A stretch of 64,000 nt of DNA, taken from NCBI GenBank assembly GCA_030512335.1, contig JAULSU010000007.1, positions 806,001 through 870,000 on the forward strand. Direction: 5' to 3'. The stretch's first letter is position 1; every line of letters begins with the position of its first letter. Below are positions 21,978-31,505 of this stretch, piece after piece. The translations under genes were made by a program, and so were the position numbers. Origin of the DNA: Immersiella caudata (taxonomy: Eukaryota; Ascomycota; Sordariomycetes; Sordariales; Lasiosphaeriaceae). Under the pieces are notes generated by a model, which did no database searches, was not told the origin of the DNA, and saw only the letters and a program-made list of their open reading frames with translations.

Positions 21978-23237
21978 CTATTTGATGTTCTGCGCCCTCT
22001 GTTGGCGGATCGCGGTACTGCTGATTTTCGAGGCAAAGTTCTCTGCAGTGCTGGCACCGTCGGTAATTTCCCCGGCATCCAGAACGTCCACCTCGAAAAC
22101 CTCAAGACAACGCCACCCCTTTTCAGCACGACGGTCATTGACAGCACGGCCCCCAGACCTTGTTTCTCCAGACACCACCAAGGCGTCCATGTTTTCGACA
22201 GTCACTGTGGGCCCGAAGGCGTCTTGGATGCGCATGCACTGGACCGTGATCGCGGACTCACGGAACGAAGCGCGAAAGTCGCCATCTTCCTCTTCAACTT
22301 CCAGGAGTGGGTTGTCCTTCCATCCTCTCTCTGAAATGCGAAGGAGAAGAGAGAGAAACAAAATGACATTGCGCGCTCGGACATCCCACGGCTGAACGTA
22401 CTCAGCGAACTTCTTGTTTTTCAACAACTCATCGCCCGTGATGCCTATGATAAACTGGCACGGCTGAGGCGAGCCCGCATCAGGGACCTGAAGTAGCAAT
22501 GCGGCAGCTGTTAAGAGTAGCTTGTGCCCGGGATGAAGATAGTCGAAGGTCCCGCCTAAGCAGACAACAGAGTAGCCGGGTGTAGGGGGCGGATGGGTCG
22601 GTGAGCTTTCACGGGTAGCATTCATAGCCAGGCCCCCCTCTACGGGAATGAGCTGGCTCTGCAGCAGCGTCTGCCTTCCCTCGGCGAGCCTCAGATACGT
22701 GTTGAACAGCTCCAGCCCAGGCTCACTTCGAACGTGGAAGATGGACTTCCAGGGGTGATAGGCCGAGGCAAATGTAGCGAGATCCACGACGACAGTGCTA
22801 TTAGTCTTGATGGCCGGCTGTGACTCGGCCAAGAAGCGCCTGTTGCGGTCGTGGTCCAGAAGGATGACTGTCGTGTCCACGGAGCCAGGGCCGCCATCAA
22901 CCTCGACGCCAATCTTCAGCTCGGCGCACACGACTGAGACCAGGGTGTAGATGCCGGCGAGCAAAGCTTGCGCGTCGGACCATAGCACTGACTTGGAGCG
23001 AAGATACTGGCCGTGCAACACGGGGCAAGCAACGGCAATAATGAGCTTCTCCGCGCCTTGCGGGTTTCGCAACTTGGTGAGCGTTGCGGTGAGCGAGGGC
23101 CAGTAGGCGGCGCTCAGAAGTGTGCGAGACGATGGCGCAGGGGGAAAGGGCAGCAGAAGCAACGAGGGTCGCTCATCTTGCCCTGTCTTCACATCTGCAG
23201 TAGACTCGAGTGCCGGAGGACCCAGATTTCTCGCCAT
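21978..23237 (-). CDS. CAB4: Phosphopantetheine adenylyltransferase (CAB4-like)
   Basis: Transfers AMP from ATP to 4'-phosphopantetheine to make dephospho-CoA, the fourth step of CoA synthesis. Uninterrupted 419-residue frame. The nucleotidyltransferase core begins at about residue 235 with VVCLGGTFDYLHPGHKLLL, where HPGH is the ATP-binding HxGH motif. It continues with IGITGDELLKNKKFAEYVQPW and ends with ISSTAIRQQRAQ, the usual (I/V)SST.IR motif. The first 230 residues form the long N-terminal region common in fungal enzymes. I start at MARNLGPP (23237); the open frame continues 17 codons upstream without family support. It is divergent from the WD40 gene. Confidence 0.9.
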   Translation of the reverse strand: MARNLGPPALESTADVKTGQDERPSLLLLPFPPAPSSRTLLSAAYWPSLTATLTKLRNPQGAEKLIIAVACPVLHGQYLRSKSVLWSDAQALLAGIYTLVSVVCAELKIGVEVDGGPGSVDTTVILLDHDRNRRFLAESQPAIKTNSTVVVDLATFASAYHPWKSIFHVRSEPGLELFNTYLRLAEGRQTLLQSQLIPVEGGLAMNATRESSPTHPPPTPGYSVVCLGGTFDYLHPGHKLLLTAAALLLQVPDAGSPQPCQFIIGITGDELLKNKKFAEYVQPWDVRARNVILFLSLLLRISERGWKDNPLLEVEEEDGDFRASFRESAITVQCMRIQDAFGPTVTVENMDALVVSGETRSGGRAVNDRRAEKGWRCLEVFEVDVLDAGEITDGASTAENFASKISSTAIRQQRAQNIK

Positions 23238-23936
23238 GAGGTGCGGCCGTGGCTGAAGATGGGAGGAAACAAATGCAAGAAGCAGCAAGCTTGAGTCTCT
23301 TCGTCAGCAGGGCAGCAGCATCATCGGCACTCCCACTGTGCCGCACTCACACCGAGTCCTTCGTCGCCTGCCTTTCTCGACAAAGGGGTTTATCGAAGCT
23401 GTCAATCGGGGACGGGGCTCTCTAGGTTGGCAGGCCGACTTGCTTCCAGTTTTGTTGATGTCGCCGACGCTGTAGGAGAGGGGCCAATGGAGGGGCAGTC
23501 AACTGGCAGCCCAGGCAGGCCGTCGAAGACCCACCCAGCGAGCAAGGATGATCTATGATCAGCCAATCCTGTCGCACGCTGGCAAGCCACTACCACAACC
23601 CATTAGCCGCCGCCGCGACGTTGCTGCCAAACCTCCCATCCCCCGGGTCGTCGCCAGGAAACAGCAATCCTCATCTTCGTCCCAGTGGATTCCTCGCCTC
23701 GGCTTGCCGTGACCGGGCTCTCGCGCCCTCAAGCTCCATCGCGCTCCGTGGACGGCAGCGGCGCATTGCGTGCGACTACGAGTCACGAATCGCGAGTCGG
23801 GCGTGAGCGAGCATCTTGCAGTGCAGCTCCGCCGCCCCTCCCCCCGTCCCTCCGTCCCCCCCTTCGGCGCGCCTAACCCCACCTCGGTCGTCGCCAGCGC
23901 CCTGTTGTCGACGTCGCCACCGTCGCCTTCGAGACA
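23238..23936. other. Divergent promoter, PPAT / WD40 gene
   Basis: About 0.7 kb between two head-to-head genes. The right 200 bases are C-rich and probably the 5' leader of the WD40 gene. I see no gene. Confidence 0.55.
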
Positions 23937-25867
23937 ATGAACCCGTCCCAGCAGCAATACCAGCCCGCGCGGCGCACGGGCGCTTATTCTCACAATGACG
24001 AGCTGCACATGTCGTCGCCATCGTCGGGCATGAGCCACCAGGGTCAGCTTTCACCCCGCGAATACCAGGCCACCAGCGCCGCTCCTCACATCAAGCTCGA
24101 GCAACCCCCCTCGAATCCGCCCCAGATGCAGAGCTACCAAAGCGCCGGCGCCGTCCCCAACGTCCTGCAGCCCGGTGGCATGGGCACCCGGCCCGCTGTC
24201 ATGTCTTCCAACACCGCCCCCGTATTGCCCACCATGCAGCAACAGACGTCCGAGTATCAGACCCCGCCAAAATCGAACCCGATGAACCTCGCGCATAGCT
24301 ACTCGCGGTCCAGCCCCGCGGCGCCGTACGAGGGCGGTTCCAGCTATATGCCATACACGCCGACAACACCTGGGGGCTCGTCCCAACAGTACATGTCGCC
24401 AGGCGACGCCAAGTACGGACAATCGAGTTCCCAGCGCAATGTCTCCAACACACCACTTGGGCTCGCTGACATCCGACCACGGGCCGATTCGAACCTCTCG
24501 GATGGGCTTCCGGGAACACCAGCGTACGAGCTGGCTAACGCCCAGCCCCGCACCAGCAACTACATGGCCCCATGGGCTCTATACGCGTTCGACTGGTGCA
24601 AATGGGCGCCGCAGGGCAATGGCGCCGGGAAACTGGCCATTGGGAGTTATTTGGAAGACGGTCATAATTTTGTGAGTCCATCCCGGCCTCCCACGAGGGG
24701 TGATTGGACAATCTAACCATGGGTGTGAGGGTTTCTAGATCCAAATTCTTGACGCGCACCTCTCTCCCACGCCATCCGACGTGTACATCCCGGGAGGGCC
24801 GAAACATACAATGGACTTTACTAGGGTGGCCGAGGCAACCCACTCGTATCCGGTCACCCGTCTGCTATGGGAACCACCATCAGCTCAGAAGCAGTCCACG
24901 GACCTCCTAGCGACGTCGGGCGACCACCTTCGGCTATGGTCTTTGCCTTCCGACCCTCAGATACCTACATCTGGCTCGTCGATAACGTCTAGAAACGGCC
25001 GGGACATGCCCGTTACGAAGCTGACCCCGTTGGCCCTGCTCTCGAACTCCAAAACACCCGACCATACTGCCCCGCTGACCTCGCTGGACTGGAACACGGT
25101 TACGCCGAGCCTGATCATCACGTCCAGCATAGACACTACTTGCACGATATGGGATATTCCATCGCTAACTGCGAAGACGCAGCTGATCGCGCACGACAAA
25201 GAGGTGTATGATGTGCGGTTCTGTGCCCAGAGTGTTGACGTCTTCGTCAGCTGCGGGCAGGACGGCAGCGTCCGCATGTTTGATCTTCGAAGTTTGGAAC
25301 ACAGTACCATCATCTATGAACCGACAGGAAAGGATGAGAGAGGTAAGTACAGGCTGTATCACTGCGCGCAAAGCTAGGCATTCGCTAACATTTTACTCCT
25401 CAGACGCAAATGGGGGACGGATCAGCCCGACGCTTGCGCAGCAAACCATGTCGCACCCGCCGCCCTTGTTGCGGCTGGCCACATCTCCACACGACCACCA
25501 TTTGTTGGCAACGTTTGCCCAGGACTCAAACGTTATCAGAATCCTCGATGTCCGTCAGCCAGGACAAGCGCTTCTAGAACTGCGAGGCCACGGGGGGTCT
25601 CTTAACTGCGTGGAGTGGTCTCCCCTGAGGAGAGGCACGCTCGCGTCGGGTGGAGACGATTGCCAAGTGCTCATATGGGATCTCTTGGGCCAAGCCCCTC
25701 CGGGCGTGAATGGTGCTCCCGCTGACAACGCGAGGAGCCCCGTCGCCAGCTGGCAGTGCGATTACGAAGTTGGAAACCTCGGTTGGGTCCCCCATTTGTC
25801 GTCACCCGAGTATGGCGAGTGGTTGGGTGTGAGTGCTGGCCGTGGCATCTGGGGCGTCAAGCTGTAA
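23937..25867 (+). CDS. WD40 protein of the DCAF7/WDR68 family
   Basis: Scaffold WD40 protein; animal DCAF7 binds DYRK kinases and CUL4-DDB1, and plant TTG1 is a relative. Three exons: 23937-24671, 24739-25342, 25404-25867 (introns 67 and 61 nt), predicting 600 residues. Residues 1-205 are a Gln/Pro/Ser-rich extension absent from the animal protein (about 340 residues). The family core starts at YMAPWALYAFDWCKW. Recognisable blades are DLLATSGDHLRLW, LTSLDWNTVTPSLIITSSIDTTCTIWD, VYDVRFCAQSVDVFVSCGQDGSVRMFDLR and LNCVEWSPLRRGTLASGGDDCQVLIWD. It ends in GRGIWGVKL, as in the family. Exon phases agree at both joins. Confidence 0.92.
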
Positions 25868-26315
25868 AGCGCTGCCCCCTTTGATACCGAGGGCGTGCAA
25901 GGTCTCGCCTTGTGTCGGAACTAGAGAAGAGGGCGTGCGAAGTTGCACCTCGGCGCCACTAGAAATGGGTCAAGCCTGAAGATGGCGGAAACATGCATTA
26001 TGCAGGATGGAGAGGTAAATGGAGAGGAAAGGTTGTTGTTGAAACTTCCCTTTCCCCGAGGTGGCTTGGAGAGGCTAGCCAACAGAGTAGATTAGCAATC
26101 GACGCGGCCACCACATTTTTCAAGTCATGAGCATAACCTAGGCACCTAGGAAACAAAAGAAAAACAGAATCGGCGACGCCTCCCGCACACTTTCACTTCG
26201 CATATAGGTAGGGCGTACATATTCTTGCGGTACTCCCTCTTCCTGTGAGAGCGCTGCTCTCTGTCGAGTTTTTCCCACCCCAGCACTCCTTTCTTCTCCA
26301 TCTTTCCTCACGACG
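25868..26315. other. Intergenic region
   Basis: 3' flank of the WD40 gene and promoter of the next secreted-protein gene. Nothing else seen. Confidence 0.5.
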
Positions 26316-26963
26316 ATGGCGCACCGAAGCACCACCACCACCCTTCTCTTCTGCCTCGCTGCGCTCCTCGGCGCGATCCTCATCCCCTCCGTCGAGGGAG
26401 CATGGATCCCACACAACATCCCCAGTGCCGAACGCCCCTTCAAGCAGGCGCGACACCCCAACCCCCTTTCCACACTCGCCGTCAGGGGTGATCCCCTCAA
26501 CAATCAGAAGGAGTACAACCCCTCCTTTGGCCCCCACATCCAGCTTGAGCCCACGCAGCCTCCGAAAAGTCATCAGCCTGAGGCCAAAGGCCTGGTTCCC
26601 ATTTGGTCGCCGAGACCAAAAGCCCCCTCTGCGGGTGCCCGCCCTGCTGATGCTGCCTCGAAGGGGCTTTCCCCTTTGGCGCCGCAAGGGGATCAGTTTC
26701 GTGAAGAATCCGAGCGTCACGGATTCGTCACGAGTTTTCCGGATTTGGTGCCGACTCTGAAGAAGTCTGCGCCGCCGGCGCAGCAGGAGTCTAGGCTTGC
26801 GGTGGGATTTCCGAAGATTAAAGGGATTCCGGAGAAGACTACGCCGGGGCGGCGGCGGAGGAGTGTTGTGGTGGGGGAGAAGGAGAAGGAGGATGGAGCG
26901 CAGAGGCCTTTGGGAAGGCGTGGTGAGGAGGTGCAGGTTGTGGTGGGGAGGGTTTGGGTTTGA
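26316..26963 (+). CDS. Small secreted proline-rich protein, unknown
   Basis: An uninterrupted 215-residue frame with a strong signal peptide (hydrophobic LLFCLAALLGAILI, cleavage likely after SVEGA). The mature part is Pro/Lys-rich, without cysteines, and has basic clusters (GRRRR near residue 181, LGRR near 200) that could be Kex2 sites. The pyrimidine-rich leader ends in CACGACG just before the ATG. I do not recognise a family. It could be a lineage-specific secreted protein or a processed peptide precursor; both are inference. The 3' third is G-rich and could be less reliable. Confidence 0.6.
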   Translation: MAHRSTTTTLLFCLAALLGAILIPSVEGAWIPHNIPSAERPFKQARHPNPLSTLAVRGDPLNNQKEYNPSFGPHIQLEPTQPPKSHQPEAKGLVPIWSPRPKAPSAGARPADAASKGLSPLAPQGDQFREESERHGFVTSFPDLVPTLKKSAPPAQQESRLAVGFPKIKGIPEKTTPGRRRRSVVVGEKEKEDGAQRPLGRRGEEVQVVVGRVWV

Positions 26964-27747
26964 GTTTTTTTATGCGATGAGAAGCGGTGATATTTTTGGG
27001 ATGGATGGGGACTGTGTTGGATGGGGATATGGGCTTTGTCTTGGGGGTTTTGCGTGTCAACTCAAGGAGATAGAGAACGTGAAGTTATCACGTGGCTGGT
27101 TTTGCACACGTTGTTTACTGCCTGGCATCAACGTAGCTGTCCTTGTGAAGTCCAGGAACTGGATGGATAACTCCCTAGAACCTCATCTTGACCGAAGCTT
27201 ACCACTTGTCATTCCTGCTGCCGTGCTCCTTCTGCGTTCCATCCTGGCGTCTGTCATCCGTCTGACCTGATGGTGCCGATGCTTGCTTGACGTGCTCAAC
27301 GTTAGGTGGCTTCACCAACAACTCCACAAGCCTCGGGCCGATTCTAACGCCCCCTTCAGTCGATCAAGGCTTGAAGATCAGTCGATGTGTAAAAAAAAAC
27401 GTGGACGATGGATAGTCTGCTGGGGTGCCGCTGCCAGCAAGGTACAAACTCAAATAGTTTGAGGAAGTCGCCCTTCCCCCCTCCTGCTTCTGAACCCTAG
27501 CCCCGGAACATTGGCCCCCAATGTCCTCGAGAGGGCGAGGCCAGGAAATTGGGTCCAGCTTTTGTTTGCGAGGAAAACTTCACGATCTTCCCGGAGGACC
27601 CCCCCGCTCAAGTTGGAGAATAAGACATGAAGCCATGCCAGGTAGGTATCTTCGAACCCAATGTTTTATTAAACGATTGCAGGAACTAGAGGGTATTAAA
27701 TCGGCGAGGTGACTAAAAGAACACGACCAAAATCCACACCCAGCGCC
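26964..27747. other. Intergenic region
   Basis: Convergent 3' flanks of two small secreted-protein genes. No gene or repeat recognised. Confidence 0.5.
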
Positions 27748-28366
27748 TCATTTCGGATTCTGCTGCTTCTCGAGGTAACGCACGTCAACCCAGTAGCCCT
27801 TCACATTGAAGTCCTCCTCCCCGTAGTACTCGTGGTCGACCAGCACCCCGTTGCAGACGTCCTCGTGCGGGCAGACGACGCTTCGCACGATGTCGGAGAA
27901 TCCCAGTGGCTCGAGATCCGCAACATCGGAATATATCCTCTGGTTCAGAAACAGAGGAATTTGCGGCCAGTCACCGAACTTCGCCGTGGGGCATGCAGCA
28001 CTATACAGTTGCACTATCAGCGCTGCAGTCTATAATCGATCAACGAGGGGACAAAACGTACCGGTAGAGCATGCAGCACTTTGGCCCTCTGATCTGGACC
28101 GACTTGGCCTTGAGGGTGCCGGGAATGTTGACTGCACCACGTCAGCTCGACCCCCCAAAATCAGGGGATCCAGGCCGCAACTTGCCGCATTCCATCGACT
28201 TTGCTGCCTCGAGCGCCACTTCACAATGGTCCCCCTTAAACCCGGTCTCCGAAAACAGCGTCAAGCCAGCCGGGACATTCGTGCCCGTTGCCCTCGCTGA
28301 GGCTCGGCTCGAGCTCAGGCCCAAGAGGCAGAGCACCGCAGCCGAGAGATGTGTTGGGAAGAACAT
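27748..28366 (-). CDS. Small secreted cysteine-containing protein (possibly beta/gamma-crystallin-like)
   Basis: Three exons: 28366-28186, 28131-28062, 28000-27748, giving 167 residues with a signal peptide (LSAAVLCLLGLSSSRASA). The first intron (28185-28132) begins with GC (G|GCAAGT) and ends in GCAG. Only this join keeps the frame and produces a smooth protein. The second intron is normal (GTACGT...TATAG). The mature part has LTLFSETGFKGDHCEV, then ECVNIPG, then KSVQIRGPKCCMLYRAACP. This is reminiscent of a beta/gamma-crystallin Greek-key pattern (aromatic, FxG, Cys/Tyr near the end), but the match is weak. The second half holds two more cysteines in VVCPHEDVCNG. Likely extracellular. Confidence 0.7.
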
Positions 28367-28935
28367 CCTAGCGACTTAACACTACAGTTAGGCGAGGAAA
28401 TGGACAAGGCGGGTTTGAGAGCAAGAAGAGAAGGGAAGGAAAGAAAGGAGAATCAGAGAGGAACAAAGCCTGGAGATCTAATTCCAAGGGGTGGCGGCTG
28501 CAATAAAACGCCTGCCGATGAAGAGTTAGCTGGCTGGGTCTTGTCTCCATCGTGGAGGGGGCCCGATTCGGAGGGGGAGCCGGAATATCAAGGCGTATGC
28601 GCCCTTCAAAAACTAAGTTTTTGTGCTTCAAACGCCCAAATCGTAGGAGGAGGGCCCAACGGCTACCCATGCATGCCACGCTGGCTGACCAGTACCCGAG
28701 GTACGCAGCGGCTGTCAGGTGTTTATCAACAGTCGATCCACACTTGGAGCGCCCCATGGCGGCATCGTATAGGTATCGACGGGTCTGCAGTTGTGCGTTC
28801 CCCCGTATCTAACCCCCTGCATGCCTTCATTTTTTCGTTCGTTCCCCTCTGTTCTCTCTTTTCCCCCCCTTCTCTCTACCTCTCTCCCTTCTTCCCTGCT
28901 GGTTGTCTTCGCTCCGTCTTTTCACCATCGCAAAC
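28367..28935. other. Divergent intergenic region between two secreted-protein genes
   Basis: Shared upstream region of 28366(-) and 28936(+). The last 120 bases before 28936 are a T/C-rich leader. No gene seen. Confidence 0.5.
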
Positions 28936-29745
28936 ATGAGATTCCAGCTATTTTTGATGATGGTCGGGTGGGTCGCGGCCTGGTATCCCGACTTCTCAGG
29001 CCTGAACTCCGTCTTCTCTAGCTCGGGCGGCGGGTTCAGGACCCTCCCCATGATCTTCACCGACGCGGCGATGGAATGGGGCCGTAGCGTCAACCTCCTA
29101 GGCGACGGCAAAGAGGACTGGCCCAAGGTGCAAACGGCGCCGACGTTCGACCCCTCGCTCAACCTGACGCAGCTCAACTGGGTTGGCCACTGCCTGGCGC
29201 AGTGGTGCGAGACGGATACCTTCCTCAAGGAGACCCACGGCCGCGTCGCCTGCCGCACCCACGACGGCAGGCCCGACGGCGGCGTCGTGGGCTACATCTG
29301 CAACCACCAAGCCAAGGCCCGGTGCTCGCGCGCCCAGGTCGGCAAGATCCTGCACACCCTGTTCCAGGAGACCCAGTCCTTCACGGGCCACGTCAAGCTC
29401 CAGACCGGCCCCCGCCACGAAATGACCTTTGGCTTCGACACATACTGCGACGGCGACAACGACAAGTGCGGCGACGCCCGGAACCCCATTTGGGCCGTCT
29501 GCGAGAACAGGGAAGCCCGCCATCGCGAGCCCATGCAGCTCGACCTCACCCTCAACGAGAAAGACTTTGCCCCGGAGCGAGAGAAGGAGTATCTCGGCAT
29601 CAGCTGGGTCAACGAGCCCACTCCCGCCCCTACGCCAGTCGCGCACGTCGTAAGCGTTGCGACCCCCACCGGCGCTCCCAACCTGAGCCTGATCTTCTTC
29701 AAGAGTGACAGCATGGGGAGAAGGAAACTCGCGCCCGCACAGTAG
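28936..29745 (+). CDS. Secreted eight-cysteine protein, unknown
   Basis: A single-exon gene of 269 residues with a short signal sequence (MRFQLFLMMVGWVAA). The mature part holds eight cysteines in a regular layout: CLAQWC, VAC, YIC, ARC, TYC, DKC and AVC, between about residues 85 and 200. Four disulfides seem likely. Similar eight-Cys proteins of unknown role occur in many fungal secretomes, from memory; I cannot name a family. The C-terminal 40 residues are Pro/Val-rich and look flexible. Strongly GC-biased third positions support coding. The upstream frame to 28903 lacks a better start. Confidence 0.78.
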   Translation: MRFQLFLMMVGWVAAWYPDFSGLNSVFSSSGGGFRTLPMIFTDAAMEWGRSVNLLGDGKEDWPKVQTAPTFDPSLNLTQLNWVGHCLAQWCETDTFLKETHGRVACRTHDGRPDGGVVGYICNHQAKARCSRAQVGKILHTLFQETQSFTGHVKLQTGPRHEMTFGFDTYCDGDNDKCGDARNPIWAVCENREARHREPMQLDLTLNEKDFAPEREKEYLGISWVNEPTPAPTPVAHVVSVATPTGAPNLSLIFFKSDSMGRRKLAPAQ

Positions 29746-30513
29746 CGGTGACGACAGTGGGATCTTGGGCGGGGATTTGCGGAATGCGGGTGTATGGATT
29801 GGAGTTTTGGCGAAATGTACCGATTAGCTGCTTGTTTTTCTCTCTCTCTGAAATGCAAAAGCATTTCCTACCAACTTCTGTCACGGTGCCATCTCGTTTT
29901 CGTTCCTTTGTGCGCATCTCCGTCGTTGGTCGGCCCGTGAACTTGGTGCTCGGCATTCAGGGGTAGGAGGGTGGCGTGATAACGGTCTCCTCCCTCTATT
30001 GCAGTCCTGATGGGGCTGGGCGTCCTCATGAAATTGTAAAAATATCCGCCGGCGGTCCCGCCGATGAAACTTAATCGGGCTCTGACCGGCGGTGTATCAG
30101 TTGAGAGTGGCGCGGTCTTTTTATCTTCACTGATAGTAAGCCACATCCCGGACTGGTCCAGCGTGCGTATCCGCCTTTCATGCACTTCCCGTGGCCGGGA
30201 TACCATACCTTGGGGTCCAAAACTTTACCTCCTTCTGATCGGGCCTCCTCCGGGAGAGGAGAAAGCGACGTTTTCCGTTAACCCTCGGTATTCACGATGT
30301 AGACAACCAACCAGCCCGCAAGCCTTTCATTGCAGCCACACCCCCCTTGAGATTGGGTTCCCGAGACTCTCGTGGCCGAAGCCTTTGGCACGGGAGACTG
30401 TAGAGAGGGGATATAAGAGAAGAAAAAGTCACGGAAACAGCCTCCCCTCCTCCCATCTTGTCTCTGCCCATCCATCGCCCCTTCTTGTCTCTCTTATTTC
30501 CCTGTGTCGAATA
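29746..30513. other. Intergenic region upstream of the CFEM gene
   Basis: No gene seen. A TATAAGA at 30412-30418 lies about 100 bases before the CFEM start codon. Confidence 0.5.
30412..30418 (+). promoter_or_regulatory. TATA-like box of the CFEM gene
   Basis: TATAAGA about 100 bases upstream of ATG 30514, followed by a pyrimidine-rich leader. A motif call only. Confidence 0.4.
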
Positions 30514-31055
30514 ATGAAGCTCTCCACACTCTTCTGCTACCTAGCCGCAGCTGCCACGGCAACAGCTGCCGCTACCAGGAGGCCGCCTCCAAACTCGGGC
30601 GCGGCTAGTCACCTGGAGTCGGTGATTCCAACCAGGCCAAAACTGGCCATCAGCCAGTGCAACCAGAGGTGTTTGCAGTCTCGCCATGGCGAAGCCGGGT
30701 GCGGTCGAGCTGACGACTGGGATTGTCTCTGCCGGTAAGGAAGCCCCTTCCTCGTATCAAAATACTTTCCTCCAAGGGGAGGGAGAGCTAACAGCTGGCC
30801 TGCACAGGGTAAACAATAAGCTGCCCTATGAGATTTATGCTTGCTTTCGTTCCGAGTGCCGCAGTGTTACCGATGAGTGAGTTTACCGTCCCCCCTTCAT
30901 TTAACCCCCTTGGCGAGCAGGACTGACATGGTTGTTTCAGGGGAAACGTGCGGGGCATCGAGAACTTTTACTGCGCCCAGACGATGCCTCGGATGCCTCT
31001 GATTGAGGATCCAGTTGTCGAGGAAGAGGAGGTTTGGGGGGATGATGATTCTTGA
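30514..31055 (+). CDS. CFEM-domain-like small secreted protein
   Basis: Three exons: 30514-30734, 30808-30876, 30941-31055 (introns 73 and 64 nt), 134 residues. Signal peptide MKLSTLFCYLAAAATATAA. The mature part has C-x3-C, then GEAGC, then DDWDCLC, then YACFRSEC, then NFYC. This is the eight-cysteine order of the fungal CFEM domain, including the acidic residue just before the C-L-C step that coordinates heme iron in Csa2-type proteins. The C terminus is acidic (VVEEEEVWGDDDS) with no hydrophobic tail, so it should be freely secreted rather than GPI-anchored. CFEM proteins take up heme or act as effectors; which applies here is unknown. Confidence 0.82.
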
Positions 31056-31505
31056 GCCTTGTTTGGTAAACTCGGAGCTGAAAGGTGGAGGCGGTGGTGA
31101 ACATTTTAGCATGCCCTAATTTTTCGACTGGATACCCCCTCAGCAGCGTTGGGATCAAAAGCAAGCCCTTCCAAGAAGTAAACCGCCAGCACGATGTGGT
31201 CGCTCGGTTCAGATTCGTAGCCTGCGTGCGTCACCCCCCCCCCCCCCCCCCAGGCGTGTTGTGATTGTGATGCTTGAAGGACCTGTTATCATGTTTCCAA
31301 GGTCTCCATCATCTAGGCGAGGCATGTTTCCAAGCTTGGAGGCCCCGTCATCCTGTTCGGTGAGGTCTGTTACCATATATTTACAGGGTCTTTCTAAATG
31401 CAAATACCACCTCTCTATAATGTCCTCAGCGTTCAAACGAACTACCTCGCGGCGATTCGCAACGGCGACCCATAATCTCCAGGCCAGCACTCCAGCCTCA
31501 ATCCA
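31056..31505. other. Convergent intergenic region
   Basis: Lies between the 3' ends of the CFEM and MFS genes. It contains the C run at 31234-31251. No gene seen. Confidence 0.55.
31234..31251. repeat. Poly-C tract
   Basis: About 18 consecutive C in intergenic DNA. Confidence 0.8.
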
